Assembly: GCA_019634795.1 (NCBI GenBank)
Contig: JAHCAR010000016.1
Span: 1-64,000 of the forward strand
DNA length: 64,000 nt
Origin: Dokdonella sp.
GTDB lineage: Bacteria; Pseudomonadota; Gammaproteobacteria; Xanthomonadales; Rhodanobacteraceae
Direction of reading: 5' to 3'
The notes below the pieces were generated by a model, which had not been told where the DNA came from, made no database searches, and saw only the letters and a program-made list of their open reading frames with translations. Shown here piece by piece: positions 52,531 to 64,000 of the stretch. Each line of letters starts with the position of its first letter. Positions within the stretch are counted from its first letter, which is position 1. A program made the translations under genes and the position numbers.

Positions 52531-53232
52531 ATGGCTAACAACAGCAAACGCTACAAGGCAATCCGCGAGAAGGTCGTCCCGGGCAAGGCCTATGTCCTCG
52601 CCGACGCGCTCAAGCTCGTCCAGGATGGCGCCAAGACCAAGTTCGTCGAATCCGTCGACGTTGCGATCCGCCTCGGCATCGACGCCAAGAAGTCCGACCA
52701 GGGCGTGCGCGGTTCGTCCGTGCTGCCGCATGGTACCGGCAAGTCGGTCCGCGTCGCGGTGTTCTGCCCGGCCGGCGAAAAGGCCGACGCAGCTCGCGCC
52801 GCCGGCGCCGACATCGTCGGCATGGATGACCTTGCCGAGAAGATGCAGGCCGGCGATCTGAACTACGATCGCGTCATCGCCACCCCGGACGCGATGCGCG
52901 TTGTCGGCAAGCTCGGCCAGGTGCTCGGCCCGCGCGGCCTGATGCCGAACCCGAAGGACGGCTCAGTCTCGGCCGATGTCGTCACCGCGGTGAAGAATGC
53001 CAAGGCCGGTCAGGTGCGTTTCCGCAATGACAAGGCCGGCATCATTCATTGCACGATCGGCAAGGTGAATTTCGAGACCAGCGCGCTGAGCGAAAACCTC
53101 GGCCACCTGCTGAGCGACCTGATCAAGGCCAAGCCGGCCGCAGCGAAGGGCATCTTCGTGCAGAAGGTTTCGGTGTCGAGCACGATGGGTGTCGGCGTCG
53201 TCGTCGACCCGTCGAGCCTGCCGCTGAAGTAA
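52531..53232 (+). CDS. rplA: 50S ribosomal protein L1
   Basis: A 233-residue protein of the L1 stalk. The signatures [29 protein letters not shown] and [13 protein letters not shown] are present. In relatives L1 also represses its own rplKA message. The next gene follows only after a long leader. Confidence 0.97.
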   Translation: MANNSKRYKAIREKVVPGKAYVLADALKLVQDGAKTKFVESVDVAIRLGIDAKKSDQGVRGSSVLPHGTGKSVRVAVFCPAGEKADAARAAGADIVGMDDLAEKMQAGDLNYDRVIATPDAMRVVGKLGQVLGPRGLMPNPKDGSVSADVVTAVKNAKAGQVRFRNDKAGIIHCTIGKVNFETSALSENLGHLLSDLIKAKPAAAKGIFVQKVSVSSTMGVGVVVDPSSLPLK

Positions 53233-53570
53233 TCGGTTTCATGGCGGTCGCAGATGCGATCGCCAGGGTTTTGAGGGCATGCGGAGTTCCGGAAACGGAA
53301 TGACGCCAGCCGTCAAAGACCGCAGGCGGCCTCGAAGTCGCGATCGGGATGCACGGAAGCGCGCTCACAGCAACGGATCACCCCGATCCCGCCGGACAGG
53401 TCTCAAACTCCCAGCCTGCGTAGATGGTGCAGCCCGACAGGTTTACCTGAAACGGCCACCGGACATGGCATCGAAAGATGCCGGCGGATACGCGAAGGAC
53501 CCCGCGATCCGCGTCGTTTTCGGGAATCGGAATGCGCAGGAGCGCAGACGATACCCAATCGGAGAAAGCA
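53233..53570 (+). promoter_or_regulatory. Long gap before rplJ, probable L10 leader
   Basis: The 338 bases between rplA and rplJ hold no convincing gene. In gammaproteobacteria this interval carries the rplJ promoter and the L10 leader RNA, which binds the L10-L12 complex to repress translation. GC-rich pairing stretches and the strong site GGAGAAAGCA just before rplJ fit that, but I could not fold the leader or name a promoter with confidence. Confidence 0.4.
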
Positions 53571-54095
53571 ATGGCGCTCAATCTTGCGCAAAAGAAAGAG
53601 GTCGTTGCCGAACTGGCGAACGTGGCTGCCACGGCACATTCACTGGTCGCGTCCGAGTACGTCGGTCTTACCGTCGAGCAGCTGACATCGCTGCGAAAGA
53701 AGGCCCGCCAGGACGGGGTGTTCATCCGGGTTGCGAAAAATACCCTGGTGTCCCGCGCGGTGGAAGGAACGGACTATGCGTGTGTCAAGGACACGCTCAC
53801 GGGCCCGTTGCTGTACGCCTTCTCGAAGGAAGATCCCGGCGCTGCCGGTCGTCTGATCAAGGAATTTGCCAAGGCCAACGACAAGCTGAAGCCCATGCTG
53901 GTTGCGGTGGGCGGCAAGGCATACCCGGGGACGCACGTCGACGTGCTGGCCTCGCTGCCGACCCGCGAACAGGCCCTGACCATGCTGGTCAGCCTGCTTG
54001 CACAGCCTGCCACCATGCTGGTCCGTGTTCTGGCTGAGCCCGCCTCGCAAGTGGCGCGCGTCATCAACCAGGTCGGACAGAAGCAGGCCGCCTAG
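53571..54095 (+). CDS. rplJ: 50S ribosomal protein L10
   Basis: A 174-residue stalk-base protein that holds L7/L12 dimers. [19 protein letters not shown] is a typical start; [16 protein letters not shown] is conserved. ATG 53571 is fixed by GGAGAAAGCA upstream. It is probably autoregulated through the leader before it. Confidence 0.96.
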   Translation: MALNLAQKKEVVAELANVAATAHSLVASEYVGLTVEQLTSLRKKARQDGVFIRVAKNTLVSRAVEGTDYACVKDTLTGPLLYAFSKEDPGAAGRLIKEFAKANDKLKPMLVAVGGKAYPGTHVDVLASLPTREQALTMLVSLLAQPATMLVRVLAEPASQVARVINQVGQKQAA

Positions 54096-54147
54096 GCGTT
54101 CGTTTTTTCGGTACCCAATCAAATAGCCGTTTTTCAGGAGTCAAATC

Positions 54148-54528
54148 ATGTCCCTTAGCAATGAACAGATCATCGACGCGATCGCCGGCAAGTCCCTCGT
54201 TGAGGTGATGGAGCTGGTCAAGGCGCTGGAAGAGAAGTTTGGTGTTTCCGCCGCTGCTCCGGTCGCCATGGCCGCTGCCCCGGCTGCCGGTGGCGCTGCT
54301 GCCGCTGCCGAAGAGCAGACCGAGTTCTCGGTCGGCCTCAAGGCCGCCGGCGAGAAGAAGGTCGAAGTCATCAAGGTCGTCCGCGCCATCACCGGTCTTG
54401 GCCTCAAGGAAGCCAAGGACCTGGTCGAGTCCGCTCCAGCCGTCGTCAAGGATGGCGTGAGCAAGGATGACGCCGCCAAGCTCAAGAAGGATCTTGAGGC
54501 TGCCGGTGCCACCGTCGAGATCAAGTAA
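54148..54528 (+). CDS. rplL: 50S ribosomal protein L7/L12
   Basis: A 126-residue stalk protein: N-terminal dimerisation helix ([18 protein letters not shown]), Ala-rich hinge (about 35-55) and C-terminal factor-binding domain ([25 protein letters not shown]). Downstream lies an attenuator-like hairpin before rpoB. Confidence 0.97.
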   Translation: MSLSNEQIIDAIAGKSLVEVMELVKALEEKFGVSAAAPVAMAAAPAAGGAAAAAEEQTEFSVGLKAAGEKKVEVIKVVRAITGLGLKEAKDLVESAPAVVKDGVSKDDAAKLKKDLEAAGATVEIK

Positions 54529-54567
54529 TCGACACATTGGGTCGTTCAACTGACCAGTTCCAGGCAT

Positions 54568-54606
54568 GCCTGGGGGTGCAAACCCCCGGGCTTTGTCCGT
54601 TTTCTC
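54568..54606 (+). terminator. rplL-rpoB attenuator
   Basis: GCCTGGGGG (54568-54576) and CCCCCGGGC (54583-54591) form a 9-bp stem with one wobble and a TGCAAA loop, followed by TTTGTCCGTTTTCT. Partial termination between rplL and rpoB is known in E. coli and sets the ratio of ribosomal proteins to RNA polymerase; this hairpin is placed for the same job. Confidence 0.65.
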
Positions 54607-54609
54607 TCG

Positions 54610-54690
54610 TGATTGGGGATTAGGGATTCGGGATTCGACATGGCGCGACCAGGCGCCCGGCGAATCCCGAATCCCAAATCTCGAATCCCG
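54610..54690. repeat. Heptad-armed intergenic hairpin, copy 6
   Basis: The left arm is GATTGGGGATTAGGGATTC...; the right arm is CGAATCC-type heptads ending CGAATCCCG, followed by TTTT. The loop is about 25 nt and GC-rich. It comes right after the rplL attenuator, 60 bases before rpoB. Confidence 0.85.
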
Positions 54691-54749
54691 TTTTCTTCAC
54701 CCCCGTCGGCCTCCCCACGCCGACCAAGCTCCGAGGCGGTACCCCCACC

Positions 54750-58910
<4,161 letters not shown>

Positions 58911-58936
58911 TCGGCCGCTGAGCTCAGGAGAACCCC

Positions 58937-63145
<4,209 letters not shown>

Positions 63146-63231
63146 CGGGCGCGATCAACCTTACATCGAAATGAGGCGCAGGAAGTGCCTCGTGTTCGAG
63201 CGAATGGATGCGAGCGTAGGGCGGCAAGGCG

Positions 63232-63260
63232 TTGACAGTCTTGTTGCCCGAACGTTAAAC
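63232..63260 (+). promoter_or_regulatory. Promoter of the rpsL (str) operon
   Basis: TTGACA (63232-63237) and TTAAAC (63255-63260) are separated by 17 bases, a near-ideal sigma-70 promoter 63 bases before rpsL. It would let the str operon be expressed apart from rpoBC. Confidence 0.7.
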
Positions 63261-63322
63261 TCCCGCTTCTGGGCAGGTCGAGTTCACTCGGCCTGTCTTT
63301 TGTTTCTTAGGGCTCAAAACGC

Positions 63323-63697
<375 letters not shown>

Positions 63698-63724
63698 GCA
63701 AGTTCACCTGGAAAGGTTTGATCC

Positions 63725-64000
63725 ATGTCGCGTAAAGGTTCCAATCCATCCCGCACCACGCTGCCCGACCCGAAGCACGGCAGTGACGTCATTGCTCGCT
63801 TCATCAATATGGTGATGCAGAGCGGCAAGAAGTCGGTGGCAGAAAAGATCGTCTATGGCGCTCTCGACCAGATCGGCGAGAAGCATGCCGAGCCGGTCGG
63901 TGTCGTCGAGAAGGCGCTTGGCAACGTGGCTCCCGCGGTCGAGGTAAAGTCCCGCCGTGTCGGTGGCGCGACCTACCAGGTGCCGGTCGAAGTGCGTTCG
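63725..64000 (+). CDS. rpsG: 30S ribosomal protein S7 (partial, cut by window end)
   Basis: The first 92 codons of S7, which binds 16S rRNA and nucleates the 30S head. The start [20 protein letters not shown] and the block [17 protein letters not shown] are typical. The gene runs past position 64000; fusA and tuf usually follow. Confidence 0.96.
   Translation, partial: MSRKGSNPSRTTLPDPKHGSDVIARFINMVMQSGKKSVAEKIVYGALDQIGEKHAEPVGVVEKALGNVAPAVEVKSRRVGGATYQVPVEVRS

Overview
The window is high-GC chromosomal DNA from a gammaproteobacterium, most likely of the order Lysobacterales (Xanthomonadales), perhaps near Dokdonella or Rhodanobacter. The evidence is a fused aspartokinase-diaminopimelate decarboxylase gene, the Xanthomonas-type MurL/MurD2 route to D-glutamate in peptidoglycan, a hypothetical protein ending in an IFANGFE-type tail, many intergenic hairpins built from a GGGATTC-like heptad, and a standard gammaproteobacterial tufB-secE-nusG-rplKAJL-rpoBC-rpsLG order. 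The genus is inference. Nearly all the sequence is coding; no prophage, insertion sequence or CRISPR array was seen.

Region 1 (0-6.5 kb): a cruciform-like repeat, then an operon of lysC-lysA fusion, murL and murD2 (lysine/DAP and D-Glu chemistry), then an exported dienelactone-hydrolase-like protein.

Region 2 (6.6-18.2 kb): the most interesting locus. A TonB-dependent receptor faces a run of eight genes, six of whose seven junctions are 4-bp ATGA overlaps: exported cyanophycinase, a substrate-binding protein fused to a permease (AotJ-AotQ), AotM, AotO/CphZ (beta-Asp-Arg dipeptidase family), AotP, an ArgR-type AraC regulator, and two arginine N-succinyltransferase subunits. Together they describe a complete route: cut extracellular cyanophycin, import dipeptide or arginine, hydrolyse it, and send arginine into the succinyltransferase pathway.

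Region 3 (18.3-29 kb): dTDP-rhamnose genes rfbA, rfbC, rfbD with a GDP-mannose gene, then an S9 peptidase, pgi, a triple-repeat exported protein and an M28 peptidase.

Region 4 (29.2-38.1 kb): a BlaI-type repressor with its operator and an M56 (BlaR1-like) membrane protease whose external part is an array of exact 34-residue repeats; a second S9 peptidase; then an ECF sigma factor, a membrane anti-sigma candidate and two exported HEAT-repeat proteins.

Region 5 (38.2-48.5 kb): prfA and hemA on the minus strand, divergent from a TPR lipoprotein, lolB, ispE, tRNA-Gln, prs, rplY, pth, ychF and a thioesterase.

Region 6 (48.5-64 kb): a tRNA/translation/transcription supercluster. It starts with a tandem duplication that leaves a truncated tRNA-Tyr followed by an intact one, then tRNA-Gly, tRNA-Thr, tufB, tRNA-Trp, secE, nusG, rplK, rplA, rplJ, rplL, rpoB, rpoC, rpsL and the start of rpsG, which runs off the window. 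Six heptad-armed hairpins sit in intergenic gaps between 45.3 and 54.7 kb.
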